Source: Fusibacillus kribbianus
Lineage (GTDB): Bacteria; Bacillota; Clostridia; Lachnospirales; Lachnospiraceae
DNA: 64,000 bases
Reading direction: 5' to 3'
NCBI RefSeq assembly: GCF_030053595.1
Contig: NZ_JASGBQ010000001.1
Coordinates: 226,392 to 290,391, forward strand
The position numbers and the translations under genes are program-made. The notes beneath the pieces are model-generated. The model searched no databases. It was given only the letters and a program-made list of their open reading frames with translations, and had not been told where the DNA came from. Positions 37,215-45,141 of this stretch are shown here, piece after piece. Position 1 is the stretch's first letter. Every line of letters begins with the position of its first letter.

Positions 37215-37243
37215 TTGACTTTTTTCTCCAATGCTGATAGCAT
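37215..37243 (+). promoter_or_regulatory. aroE-aroD promoter
   Basis: Plus strand: TTGACT (37215-37220), 17-base spacer, TAGCAT (37238-37243). Confidence 0.7.
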
Positions 37244-37277
37244 AAAAAACAGAATACAAACAGAAAGGACAGCTTCT

Positions 37278-38045
37278 ATGGAATACGGCCTGATCGGAGA
37301 AAAGCTGGGGCACAGCTACTCCAAACTCATACACGAAAAACTGGCAGATTATGTTTACGACCTCTGCCCTATTTCCCGGGAAGAATTTCCGGTTTTTATG
37401 AAAAACAAATCCTTTAAGGCTATCAATGTGACGATCCCCTATAAAAAAGAGGTCATTCCCTATCTGGATGAAATGGATGAAAACGCAGCCTCCATCGGTG
37501 CAGTCAATACTATTGTCAATAAAAACGGCCGTCTTATCGGGCATAATACCGATTTTTCCGGCTTTGAATACATGGTTCGTTCCAATCATATTGAAATCAG
37601 TGAAAAAAAAGCTCTGGTACTTGGAACCGGCGGAGCCTCCGCAGCCATTCTGGCCGTACTGAACAAACTGGGGGCTTCCTCCATCGTTTCCGTCAGTCGT
37701 ACCGGCAAGGGCGGAGCCGTTACGTATGAGGAGTGCATTGCCTGCCATACCGACGCAGAGGTCATTGTCAACACCACCCCGGTCGGCATGTATCCGGCAG
37801 TGGATGCCTCTCCTCTTGATCTGACCCCCTTCACCTCCTGCCGGTCCGTACTGGATGTCATTTATAACCCCGGCGAAACAAAACTCACTGCTCAGGCCAA
37901 AGCCCTCGGTATGAAGGGCATTACAGGCCTTTCCATGCTGGTAGCTCAGGCAAAATATGCCTGTGAATTTTTCCTGGAAACTACCATTGATGACGCTGTC
38001 ATCGATAAAATTACAGAGGAGATTGCCTCCTCCATGTACCGTTAA
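37278..38045 (+). CDS. aroE: Shikimate dehydrogenase
   Basis: Reduces 3-dehydroshikimate to shikimate with NADPH. The protein has 255 residues. Substrate residues are present: Ser13 and Ser15 in GHSYSK, catalytic Lys56 in TIPYKKEV, Asn77 in GAVNTIV and Asp92 in HNTDFSGF. The cofactor loop is VLGTGGASAAI. ATG at 37278 follows AAAGGA; the frame upstream crosses the promoter and is not coding. aroD follows 14 bases later, an operon for two consecutive shikimate steps. Compare the divergent paralogue at 44230-45126, which lacks several of these residues. Confidence 0.94.
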   Translation: MEYGLIGEKLGHSYSKLIHEKLADYVYDLCPISREEFPVFMKNKSFKAINVTIPYKKEVIPYLDEMDENAASIGAVNTIVNKNGRLIGHNTDFSGFEYMVRSNHIEISEKKALVLGTGGASAAILAVLNKLGASSIVSVSRTGKGGAVTYEECIACHTDAEVIVNTTPVGMYPAVDASPLDLTPFTSCRSVLDVIYNPGETKLTAQAKALGMKGITGLSMLVAQAKYACEFFLETTIDDAVIDKITEEIASSMYR

Positions 38046-38059
38046 ATAAGGAGCATTTT

Positions 38060-38833
38060 ATGAAGCCATTGACTATAAAGAACACTGTTTTGGGCGACGG
38101 GATCCCAAAAATCTGTATTCCCGTCACCGGCCGTGACGAAGCTTCCATCCTGCGCGCCGCCGGAGAATTAAAAACTCTTCCCCACGATATCGTGGAATGG
38201 CGGGCAGATTATTTTGATCAGGTGACCGATCAGAGCCGGGTTCTTCACGTTCTCGGAGCTCTAAAGGAGCTTCTTCCTGATTCCCTTTTGCTTTTTACCT
38301 TCCGCACACACAGGGAAGGGGGCGTAAAAGAGCTTTCAACAGAAGCCTATCTGGAGATATGCAAAAATGCCGTCACCAGCGGTCTTCCCGATCTTCTGGA
38401 TCTGGAATTTTTCACCGGCGCCTCCGGGGAAAATGCCGAAGCCTGTCCTTCGGTCCTGAATCCTGTTCTTTCCCTGGCTCATGCAAACGGCTGCTGTGTC
38501 ATTCTGTCCAGCCACGATTTTCATAAAACTCCTCCGGAGGAGGAGCTCTTCAGGCGTCTTTCCTGTATGGATGCCGCCGGTGCCGATATCGCCAAGCTTG
38601 CCGTCATGCCTCGTTCGGAAACAGATGTCCTTCATCTTCTTTCCGCCACCCGCCGTGCTGCCGATCTTTTAAGCTGCCCGGTCATCACCATGTCCATGGG
38701 CAGACTCGGTGTCATAAGCCGAATAAGCGGACGGCTCACCGGCTCCTGCCTGACCTTTGGCACAGCAGGAGAAGCCTCCGCTCCCGGTCAGCTTCCGGCA
38801 AAAAAGCTGAAAAAGATCCTTGAAACACTGTAA
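38060..38833 (+). CDS. aroD: Type I 3-dehydroquinate dehydratase
   Basis: Schiff-base dehydratase that makes 3-dehydroshikimate, the AroE substrate. The 257 residues have the normal length. The active-site pair is clear: His152 in SSHDFHKTP and Lys179 in ADIAKLAVMP, matching His143 and Lys170 of the E. coli enzyme. The N-terminal EWRADYFD and C-terminal MSMGRLGVISRI segments are also conserved. It is co-transcribed with aroE and followed by a hairpin shared with the converging operon. Confidence 0.95.
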   Translation: MKPLTIKNTVLGDGIPKICIPVTGRDEASILRAAGELKTLPHDIVEWRADYFDQVTDQSRVLHVLGALKELLPDSLLLFTFRTHREGGVKELSTEAYLEICKNAVTSGLPDLLDLEFFTGASGENAEACPSVLNPVLSLAHANGCCVILSSHDFHKTPPEEELFRRLSCMDAAGADIAKLAVMPRSETDVLHLLSATRRAADLLSCPVITMSMGRLGVISRISGRLTGSCLTFGTAGEASAPGQLPAKKLKKILETL

Positions 38834-38860
38834 GGAATATTTTCTGATTAACAAATAATA

Positions 38861-38901
38861 CCGCGGCAGCGGAACCGGTTGTCCCGATCCCTCTGCCGCG
38901 G
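38861..38901 (-). terminator. Hairpin between converging aroD and the catabolic operon
   Basis: CCGCGGCAG pairs with CTGCCGCGG. The minus side is followed by TATTATTTGTT, so it mainly ends the minus-strand operon; it also lies 28 bases after the aroD stop. Confidence 0.65.
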
Positions 38902-38934
38902 CTTCATTATGGAAGGTGAAGGCTAGCACTTTAT

Positions 38935-39093
38935 TTATTTATCAAAATCAAACAGATTCAGCCCTATCTCGTCACTGAAGCTTCGATCCACCCTTCCGTC
39001 AATGACATGGATCACCATCTCGCAGGTGGCGCTGATCACTGCCTTATTCAAATCCTCTTCCAGTGTTTTTTGAATCAATGCTTTATCTGCCAT
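38935..39093 (-). CDS. 52-residue hypothetical protein at the end of the catabolic operon
   Basis: ATG at 39093 follows AAAGAGG and lies 24 bases after the dehydrogenase stop. The product reads MADKALIQKTLEEDLNKAVI, then CEMVIHVIDGRVDRSFSDEI, ending in LNLFDFDK. It is too short for a usual enzyme and has no membrane span. Good site, spacing and natural composition support it as real. I do not recognise it. Confidence 0.65.
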   Translation of the reverse strand: MADKALIQKTLEEDLNKAVISATCEMVIHVIDGRVDRSFSDEIGLNLFDFDK

Positions 39094-39117
39094 AGCCAAA
39101 ACCTCTTTTGCATGAAA

Positions 39118-40077
39118 TTATTGATTGACCACATTTACAGGGCTGCCATCCAGAAATGCCTTCAGATTATTGACCGCAATATCCATCAGTCTCTGTCTGG
39201 ATTCCTTGGGAGCCCAGGAAATATGAGGAGTAATGATACAGTTGGGTGCGTTCAGAAGCGGATTGTTGCCGCGGATAGGCTCTGTGGAAACAACATCCAG
39301 ACCTGCCGCATAAACCTTTCTGCTGATCAGCGCATCTGCCAGATCCTGCTCCACGATCAGCGGGCCTCTGGAATTATTGAGGATGATGACACCATCTTTC
39401 ATTTTTGCAATGGTATCCTTATTGATAATGCCTTCCGTCGACGGGAACAGCGGACAATGGAGCGCGATCACATCAGACTGGGCAAGCACATCATCCAGTT
39501 CTGCATAATGACAGTTTTCATTTTCCAGAGCCGGATTTTTGTAGGAATCGTAAGCCAGCACCTTCATGCCGAGGGCCTGGGCGATTCTTCCGGTGGTCTG
39601 TCCGATTCGGCCGAATCCAATGATACCCATGGTCTTGCCGGCCAACTCGATCAGCGGATAATCCCAGAAGCACCAGTCCTGATTATTCTCCCAGCGGCCT
39701 TTATGGACAGCCTCATTGTGATGTCCGATGTGATGGCAGATTTCCAGAAGCAGGGCAATGGCGAACTGTCCCACTGCGTCTGTTCCGTAGGTAGGGATAT
39801 TGGTTACACTGATGTTCCTTGCCTTGGCGGTATCCACGTCGATCACATTGTAGCCGGTAGCCAGAACGCCGATATACCGGATCGCAGGACAGGCTTCCAT
39901 GGTAGCTGCAGAGATTGGTGTCTTATTGGTAATGACAATTTCAGCATCACCGATCCTCTCCACGATCTTGTCTGCCGGAGTCCTGTCATAAACCTTCAGC
40001 TCGCCTAATGCCTCCATGCCTTCCCAGCTTAAATCACCGGGATTCTCTGTATATCCATCCAATACAACAATTTTCAT
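39118..40077 (-). CDS. D-2-hydroxyacid dehydrogenase (hydroxypyruvate/glyoxylate reductase type)
   Basis: This 319-residue enzyme is complete: NAD-binding GFGRIG (154-159), catalytic Arg237 (NNSRGPL), Glu266 (VVSTEPI) and His285 (TPHISW). The N-terminal NKTPISAATMEACP and TGYNVIDVDTAKARNI match glycerate dehydrogenases. With the HpcH-type aldolase and glycerate kinase upstream in the same direction, it could interconvert tartronate semialdehyde or hydroxypyruvate and glycerate for the kinase. Exact substrate is inferred. A second, broken member of the family lies at 42269-43071. Confidence 0.92.
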   Translation of the reverse strand: MKIVVLDGYTENPGDLSWEGMEALGELKVYDRTPADKIVERIGDAEIVITNKTPISAATMEACPAIRYIGVLATGYNVIDVDTAKARNISVTNIPTYGTDAVGQFAIALLLEICHHIGHHNEAVHKGRWENNQDWCFWDYPLIELAGKTMGIIGFGRIGQTTGRIAQALGMKVLAYDSYKNPALENENCHYAELDDVLAQSDVIALHCPLFPSTEGIINKDTIAKMKDGVIILNNSRGPLIVEQDLADALISRKVYAAGLDVVSTEPIRGNNPLLNAPNCIITPHISWAPKESRQRLMDIAVNNLKAFLDGSPVNVVNQ

Positions 40078-40120
40078 AGTCGATCTCCTTTTAAGCGTTT
40101 ATTCCGATTGCAGCTGCTGC

Positions 40121-40915
40121 TTATTTCAGGGTGTCGGCCAGAGCCCTCATATCTGCGCCGGTCTGAGACCAGTAAGTCGTCACGATCTTTAACTCATCAC
40201 CGATACAGAAGTGCTTAACACCCAGATCCATATAATACTTTGCATCCTCGGCAGTATAAATTTCACATCTGGGCTGTACGCCATGCTTCAGGGCAACCTC
40301 GATCATCTTTCTCTCTGCAGCCTTGCACTCCTCCAGATGATCCTTCATGTTGAAGCCGCAGCTCATGGAATAATCGGAAGGTCCGAACTGTACCATGTCT
40401 ACTCCGGGGATCGAGCAGATCTCTTCAATATTATCCATAGCTTCCTTCTTTTCGATCATCAGAGCCACAACCGTATTCTTCACCATATCTGCATAGTCCA
40501 TCTGGGGATTGTGCGGCTGATATCCGATCCAGCGGCTGTTGGGATAGCCGAAGCGGCCCATATCCTGAGGTCTGTCAGGCTTCAGCACATGCAGGGATTC
40601 TCTCACCTCATCGGGAGTTTTATGATCTACAAGAAGCACCGCCTGGAAACCGGAAGCCATGGCCTTCTGAGCCACATAGGCACGGTTCTGGAAATCAACC
40701 TTGATCATGGACGCCATATTGTAAAGCTCCGTTGCACGGCAGATATTCTCAAAATCAACCAGACTATAGGGGGCATACTCTGCTACAAATTCAATATAAT
40801 CATATTTTCCGGTGCTGCCCACGATCTCGACCATGGTAGGCCATGTGCTCTCGATCCTGGTTGCCACTGAAGGCAAATTATTGTCCAGTAAATAGCGAAG
40901 TCTGTTCTCTTTCAT
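40121..40915 (-). CDS. HpcH/HpaI-family aldolase
   Basis: ATG at 40915 has AGGAGG 8 bases upstream, giving 264 residues. It belongs to the class II pyruvate aldolase barrel family (GarL, HpaI, citrate lyase beta-like). Segments such as VATRIESTWPTMVEIVGSTG and MIEKKEAMDNIEEICSIPGV, then DMVQFGPSDYSMS, provide the metal-binding Glu and Asp. Members split 4-hydroxy-2-oxoacids into pyruvate and an aldehyde such as tartronate semialdehyde. The dehydrogenase downstream and glycerate kinase upstream fit the latter product. Substrate is inferred. Confidence 0.88.
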   Translation of the reverse strand: MKENRLRYLLDNNLPSVATRIESTWPTMVEIVGSTGKYDYIEFVAEYAPYSLVDFENICRATELYNMASMIKVDFQNRAYVAQKAMASGFQAVLLVDHKTPDEVRESLHVLKPDRPQDMGRFGYPNSRWIGYQPHNPQMDYADMVKNTVVALMIEKKEAMDNIEEICSIPGVDMVQFGPSDYSMSCGFNMKDHLEECKAAERKMIEVALKHGVQPRCEIYTAEDAKYYMDLGVKHFCIGDELKIVTTYWSQTGADMRALADTLK

Positions 40916-40983
40916 TGTTTGAAATCCTCCTGTTTTCCTTAAATAGTTTTGCATTTTCTATATGTAAAAGCTCTTGTGCTTTT

Positions 40984-42123
40984 TCATTTCAGAGCTTTTC
41001 CAATCCTGATCAGACGGAACATTCTGTCCGCCGCGTCCTCCAGAAGTACTCTGGCCTCCTCCATCGCCTGCTCCAGACACATCACGCCGTTGACGGTGAC
41101 CATGACAGAATCGATGCCGTATTCATAAATAGCCTCTGCCCCCGGCAGCATGCCGCCCACTACCGCCACCACGGGAACACCGTACCGTTTACAGACTGTT
41201 CCGATCCCGTGGATCACCTTGCCTCTGGCAGACTGACCATCCAGACGGCCTTCTCCAGTCACCACCAGATCAGCATCCTTCAGGCTCTTCTCAAATTCGC
41301 AGGCTTCCAGCACTACGGAAATTCCGGAATGAAGCTTTGCCCCGGCAAAAGCCACCAGCGCTGCACTGATTCCGCCTGCCGCACCTGCCCCTGGCATATC
41401 GTGGAGTGCGATCCCGCTCTTTTTTAAGATCACATCCGCATAATTCCTCATTCCGGACTCGAGGATCTCCAGGCTCTCCTTCGTTCCTCCCTTTTGAGGA
41501 CCATACACATAGGTGGCGCCCTGAGGTCCGATAAGCGGATTATCCACATCGCACATGACTGTAAGCTCCGCCTCGCCAAGACCGATGCAAAGCTTATCAA
41601 GCCGATAATCGGCTACAGCCCCAAGGCTTTCGCCCACAGGTTCAAGGACCTTTCCATCTTTATCCAAAAATTCCACGCCCAAAGCCGCCATGGCTCCAAG
41701 GCCTCCATCATTGGTTGCACTCCCCCCAACTGCGATTATAACCTTTCTGTATCCATTTTCCAAAGCATCCCGGATCAGCTGTCCGGTGCCGTAAGAGCTT
41801 GCCCGAAACAGATCTCTCTCTTCCGGAGGCACAAGGGGAAGGCCGTTTGCCACAGCCATCTCCACCACAGCAGTATCGCCGCGGATCACACCATATTTCG
41901 CATGTACCGGATGCCCCATCGGATCCTTTACATCCATATAACGGAACGTTCCGCCGGTCACCCCTACCAGGGCGTCAACGGTTCCCTCGCCGCCATCGGC
42001 AATGGGGAATTTTTCGATCCGACAGCCGGGAAAATTCCGGTTTGCTGCCGCTTCAATGCCTTCAATCACCTGTTCTGAGGTCAAAGAGCCCTTAAATGAA
42101 TCTGGTGCCACTACTATTTTCAT
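40984..42123 (-). CDS. Glycerate kinase (GarK/GlxK family)
   Basis: A 379-residue class I glycerate kinase: N-terminal MKIVVAPDSFKGSLTSEQVI, glycine-rich ADGGEGTVDALV, GGSATNDGGLGAMAALGVEF, and DLVVTGEGRLDGQSARGKV. It phosphorylates D-glycerate, usually to 2-phosphoglycerate, linking the cluster to lower glycolysis and thus to PEP, near which PPDK also works. The start at 42123 has AAGGGG. A terminator and a fresh promoter separate it from the broken dehydrogenase, so kinase, aldolase, dehydrogenase and the 52-residue gene form one operon. Confidence 0.95.
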   Translation of the reverse strand: MKIVVAPDSFKGSLTSEQVIEGIEAAANRNFPGCRIEKFPIADGGEGTVDALVGVTGGTFRYMDVKDPMGHPVHAKYGVIRGDTAVVEMAVANGLPLVPPEERDLFRASSYGTGQLIRDALENGYRKVIIAVGGSATNDGGLGAMAALGVEFLDKDGKVLEPVGESLGAVADYRLDKLCIGLGEAELTVMCDVDNPLIGPQGATYVYGPQKGGTKESLEILESGMRNYADVILKKSGIALHDMPGAGAAGGISAALVAFAGAKLHSGISVVLEACEFEKSLKDADLVVTGEGRLDGQSARGKVIHGIGTVCKRYGVPVVAVVGGMLPGAEAIYEYGIDSVMVTVNGVMCLEQAMEEARVLLEDAADRMFRLIRIGKALK

Positions 42124-42175
42124 ACATTACCAACGCCCCTTACTTAATTTGATCTCAATATACTCTCTGCAAATA

Positions 42176-42204
42176 ATGATACAGGCCAACAGAGCAAGAT
42201 TCAA
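42176..42204 (-). promoter_or_regulatory. Promoter of the glycerate kinase operon
   Basis: Minus strand: TTGAAT (42204-42199), 17-base spacer, TATCAT (42181-42176). Confidence 0.7.
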
Positions 42205-42226
42205 TAGACAATATCCAAATTAAAGA

Positions 42227-42257
42227 GCAGGTTTTGTGTTCCGAACACAAAACCTGC
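42227..42257. terminator. Long perfect hairpin between the broken dehydrogenase and the kinase operon
   Basis: GCAGGTTTTGTGTTC and its exact complement are separated by one base, giving 15-base arms. T-rich sequence follows on both strands, so it can stop minus-strand transcription ahead of the next promoter. Confidence 0.8.
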
Positions 42258-42268
42258 CTTTTACTCAC

Positions 42269-43071
42269 TTATACCAGCTGGTGCTCCGGAGCTTCGCCTT
42301 TCAGCATAGCGACTACCTGTCTTGCCGTAGCCGCTCCTGTCAATGCATAATTTTCATAGGATTCTGCTGCGGTGTGAGGCGTACAGATGTAATTGTCAAG
42401 GCTGAACAGCGGATGATTCAGATCCACCGGTTCCTTCTCAAACACATCCGTGCCATGGGCTGTGATCTTTCCGGATTTTAATGCCTCGTAAAGATCATCC
42501 TCTTTCACAATGGGCCCACATGCTGTATTGATCAGATAAACACCATCCTTCATCTTTGAAATGGTATCCTTATTGATCAGTCCCCTTGTTTCCGGTGTAC
42601 AGGGTACATGGATAGAAATAATATCACTCTGGGAGATAACCTCATCCATGGAACACAGGGTCACGCCCAGGCGCCCTCTCTGGTGGTCCTGTTGAGCTGA
42701 GGGATATTGCGTACCGTGCAGAGCATCAGTGCCACGGCATGCTCCGCAACAGAATTCCGGTTGATGCCGGGGGTATTGGAAGCATGAATTCCATATTTTT
42801 TGAAATCATCCAGATTAAAATTGTCCACGCCGATTCCAAACCGGGCCACGCCCTTCAACTTTTTGGCATATTCAAACACAGAAGCGTCCCAGGTGTCGAC
42901 TCCGGCGATCACCGCATCGATATCACCGATGATTTCTTTCAGTTCCTCAAAGGTGTAAGGCCGGCCATTCTGGGTAATGATCGGTTCACAGTTATTCTCT
43001 TCCAGAATCTTAAGTCCTTCCTTGCATCTCTCATCGTAATGAGGGACAGAGATCAAAACCTTGCTCTTCAT
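42269..43071 (-). pseudogene. D-2-hydroxyacid dehydrogenase with internal deletion and frameshift
   Basis: The first frame (43071-42661) gives a normal start, MKSKVLISVPHYDERCKEGL, through VDNFNLDDFKKYGIHASNTP and SVAEHAVALMLCTVRNIPQL to REGAWA and a stop. The second frame overlaps it and resumes at GVTLCSMDEVISQSDIISIH, continuing through NTACGPIV, TDVFEKEP and CTPHTAAES to the end. Roughly 45-50 residues that should lie between, including the GxGxxG NAD loop, are absent, and the frame changes at the join. GGGCG occurs twice at the join and may mark the deletion. The gene cannot make a working dehydrogenase. Confidence 0.85.
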
Positions 43072-43088
43072 TTTCTTCCTCCCGATAA

Positions 43089-44000
43089 TTATAAAATAAC
43101 CTCTTTATAGTTGTTCTTCTCCATGGTCTCAATCAGCTTTGCTGCATATTCTTCGCTGATCCCCACCAGAGGCTCCTTCATGGCAGCACAGGAAATAATG
43201 CCCATATGCTTTAACATGACCTTGTAACAGGAAATATTGTTTTGCGCACAGAGAATGTTATTCAGCATGGTAGTCTTCTTCTGGATCATCCTTGCCTTCT
43301 CCATGTCACCTTCTTCAATTGCTTTTCCGATTGCCACATAATGCTCCGGAATGATCTGGGCGTTGCCGGACACGGTTCCTTCTCCGCCGCAGCACATCAA
43401 TGCGTGATAAAGCTCATCGGGGCCGCAGAGAACAGAAAACGTGTTGTTTCTGATATTGGTCATTTCGATCATTCTGGACATATTCGGATAGCTGTATTTG
43501 ATTCCAACCACATTAGGACATGTTTCGGCAACCTTTTCAGCCACATACAGATTAATGTCATTTACGGAGCACTGGGGGATTCCATACATATAAATGGGGA
43601 AATCTGCAGGTACGCTTTTGGAAACCTTCTGATAGAAGGCAACCAGCGCATCGTCAGACATTTTAAAATAGGAAGGGGTCACAACGCCGATTCCGTCTGC
43701 GCCGATCTGGGCGGCATGTCTGGAAAGTTCAACAGTATCTTCCAGACTCATGGCGCCGGTCTGAACATATACGCGGGCTCTTCCTGCCGATTTTTTTACA
43801 ACAGTTTCTGCGATCAGTTTTCTGTCAGCTACAGAAAACATCAGCATCTCTCCCGTCGTACCGTTGGGATACAGACAGGGAATTCCTTTGTCAATCAAGT
43901 ATTCTGTCAGCCTTTCCAGAGACTCCACATCCACCTTCTGATTTTCATCCAGGGGAGTCACAATAGGAACGACACATCCATACAGCTTATTTTCCAACAT
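43089..44000 (-). CDS. Dihydrodipicolinate synthase/N-acetylneuraminate lyase family protein
   Basis: A 303-residue class I aldolase/lyase: Schiff-base Lys168 in VVGIKYS, Tyr139 in YMYGIP, and the carboxylate loop YPNGTTGEM in place of the usual NGTTGE context. The neighbours are organic acid genes rather than lysine genes, so the substrate is more likely a 2-keto-3-deoxy acid or similar than aspartate semialdehyde. It starts the minus-strand cluster, with AGGAGG before ATG at 44000 and a palindromic region upstream shared with the divergent AroE-like gene. The broken dehydrogenase follows by 17 bases. Confidence 0.88.
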   Translation of the reverse strand: MLENKLYGCVVPIVTPLDENQKVDVESLERLTEYLIDKGIPCLYPNGTTGEMLMFSVADRKLIAETVVKKSAGRARVYVQTGAMSLEDTVELSRHAAQIGADGIGVVTPSYFKMSDDALVAFYQKVSKSVPADFPIYMYGIPQCSVNDINLYVAEKVAETCPNVVGIKYSYPNMSRMIEMTNIRNNTFSVLCGPDELYHALMCCGGEGTVSGNAQIIPEHYVAIGKAIEEGDMEKARMIQKKTTMLNNILCAQNNISCYKVMLKHMGIISCAAMKEPLVGISEEYAAKLIETMEKNNYKEVIL

Positions 44001-44060
44001 GATTTTTGATCCTCCTTCATCTCATGGCTTTCATAAGTTCCGTAAAAACCCATTCCAGCA

Positions 44061-44210
44061 TTATGGTTTAATCATAACAGTCCTTAAAATAATTACATTG
44101 TACCGGCAACCAAAAATGTCGTCCTTTTTTCAGTTAAAAGTACAATCCTTGACTTTTCCACCTATGGTATGCTAAACATAAATATAGGAACAGATAACGA
44201 TCATGTTATC
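44061..44210. promoter_or_regulatory. Divergent control region of the organic-acid cluster
   Basis: The gap between the lyase and the AroE-like gene holds two inverted repeats: TTATG-GTTTAAT-CATAA (44061-44077) and a perfect GATAAC-GATCAT-GTTATC (44193-44210), the latter just before the plus-strand ribosome binding site. A TTGACT lies at about 44151. These are candidate sites for a shared regulator; the exact promoters are unclear. Confidence 0.5.
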
Positions 44211-44229
44211 GATGAAAAAGGAGGATTCT

Positions 44230-45126
44230 ATGGCATACTCAAATCTGATCTGCAACTATAAAACACGTTTAATGCCCATTATCGGCTATCCCATGGATCA
44301 CAGCAATGCCGCTCAGGTATACAACAAGCTGTTCGAGATTTACAACATCAACAAGATCATGTTCCCCATCGAAATCAAGCCGGAAAATCTTGGAGATTTT
44401 GTAGCTGCTGCAAAAACGCTCCACATTGACGCCTATACACTGACCATGCCTCTCAAATCTGAGATCATCCCGTATCTGGACGAAGTGGATCCCTGCTCCA
44501 GAGTATTTAAATCTGTGAATATTGTCAAAACCGTTGACGGGAAAACCGTTGGCGCCGGCATGGACGGCAAGGGCTGCATCGGCGCTCTGATCAACGCAGG
44601 TGCAAAGCTGGAGGGCTGTACCGCCGTTCTCCTTGGTGCAGGAAGCATCAGCGGCGCGATCATCTACGAGCTGATCCAACACAAGGTCGGCAAGGTCATG
44701 CTCTTAAACCGGACCCTGGCCCATGCCCAGGAAGTGGCAAAGATCATGGAAGACAACTGGGGCCTTCATGTGGACGCCTATGAATCCACTCCGGAAAATC
44801 TGGATGCCTGCTGCAGCCAGGCCGATGTCTTTATCCAGTGCTCTCCTCTCGGTATGTATGGCTTCCATAAGGACCACGAGTATCTCGGCTTCCTGGAGAA
44901 AATGCCCAGGTCCTGCATTGTACTGGACTGTCCCGTAAATCCGGAATACACCACTCTGCTTCTGAAGGCGAAGGAATGCGGTCTGACCATCGTGCCCGGC
45001 ATGTATATGATGCTCTCCCAGATGACAGAGATCTATGACTTCTGTTTCGGACTCCGTCCCGGCGATGCCGAAAAAGAAGAAGCCCGCAAGGTACTGGTAG
45101 CTTATCTGGATTCCCTGAAAAAATAA
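44230..45126 (+). CDS. Shikimate dehydrogenase-like protein with altered substrate site
   Basis: A 298-residue member of the AroE/YdiB fold. The cofactor loop VLLGAGSISGAIIYELIQ and catalytic Lys76 (TMPLKSEI) are present. The substrate pocket differs from AroE: HSNAAQ replaces HSxS, VNIVK replaces VNTIV, and AGMDGKG replaces xNTDxxG, keeping only Asp112. This points to a substrate other than shikimate, perhaps another hydroxy/keto acid of the neighbouring pathway. ATG at 44230 has GGAGG; an earlier ATG at 44203 lacks one. It is followed 15 bases later by an Fe-S aldo/keto reductase in the same operon. Confidence 0.85.
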   Translation: MAYSNLICNYKTRLMPIIGYPMDHSNAAQVYNKLFEIYNINKIMFPIEIKPENLGDFVAAAKTLHIDAYTLTMPLKSEIIPYLDEVDPCSRVFKSVNIVKTVDGKTVGAGMDGKGCIGALINAGAKLEGCTAVLLGAGSISGAIIYELIQHKVGKVMLLNRTLAHAQEVAKIMEDNWGLHVDAYESTPENLDACCSQADVFIQCSPLGMYGFHKDHEYLGFLEKMPRSCIVLDCPVNPEYTTLLLKAKECGLTIVPGMYMMLSQMTEIYDFCFGLRPGDAEKEEARKVLVAYLDSLKK

Positions 45127-45141
45127 ATAAAGGAGGCATCT

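Noticed and set aside
37128-37277. Longer N-terminus for aroE
   Set aside because: The extension crosses the promoter and overlaps the divergent gene's ribosome site; homologues start at the ATG at 37278.
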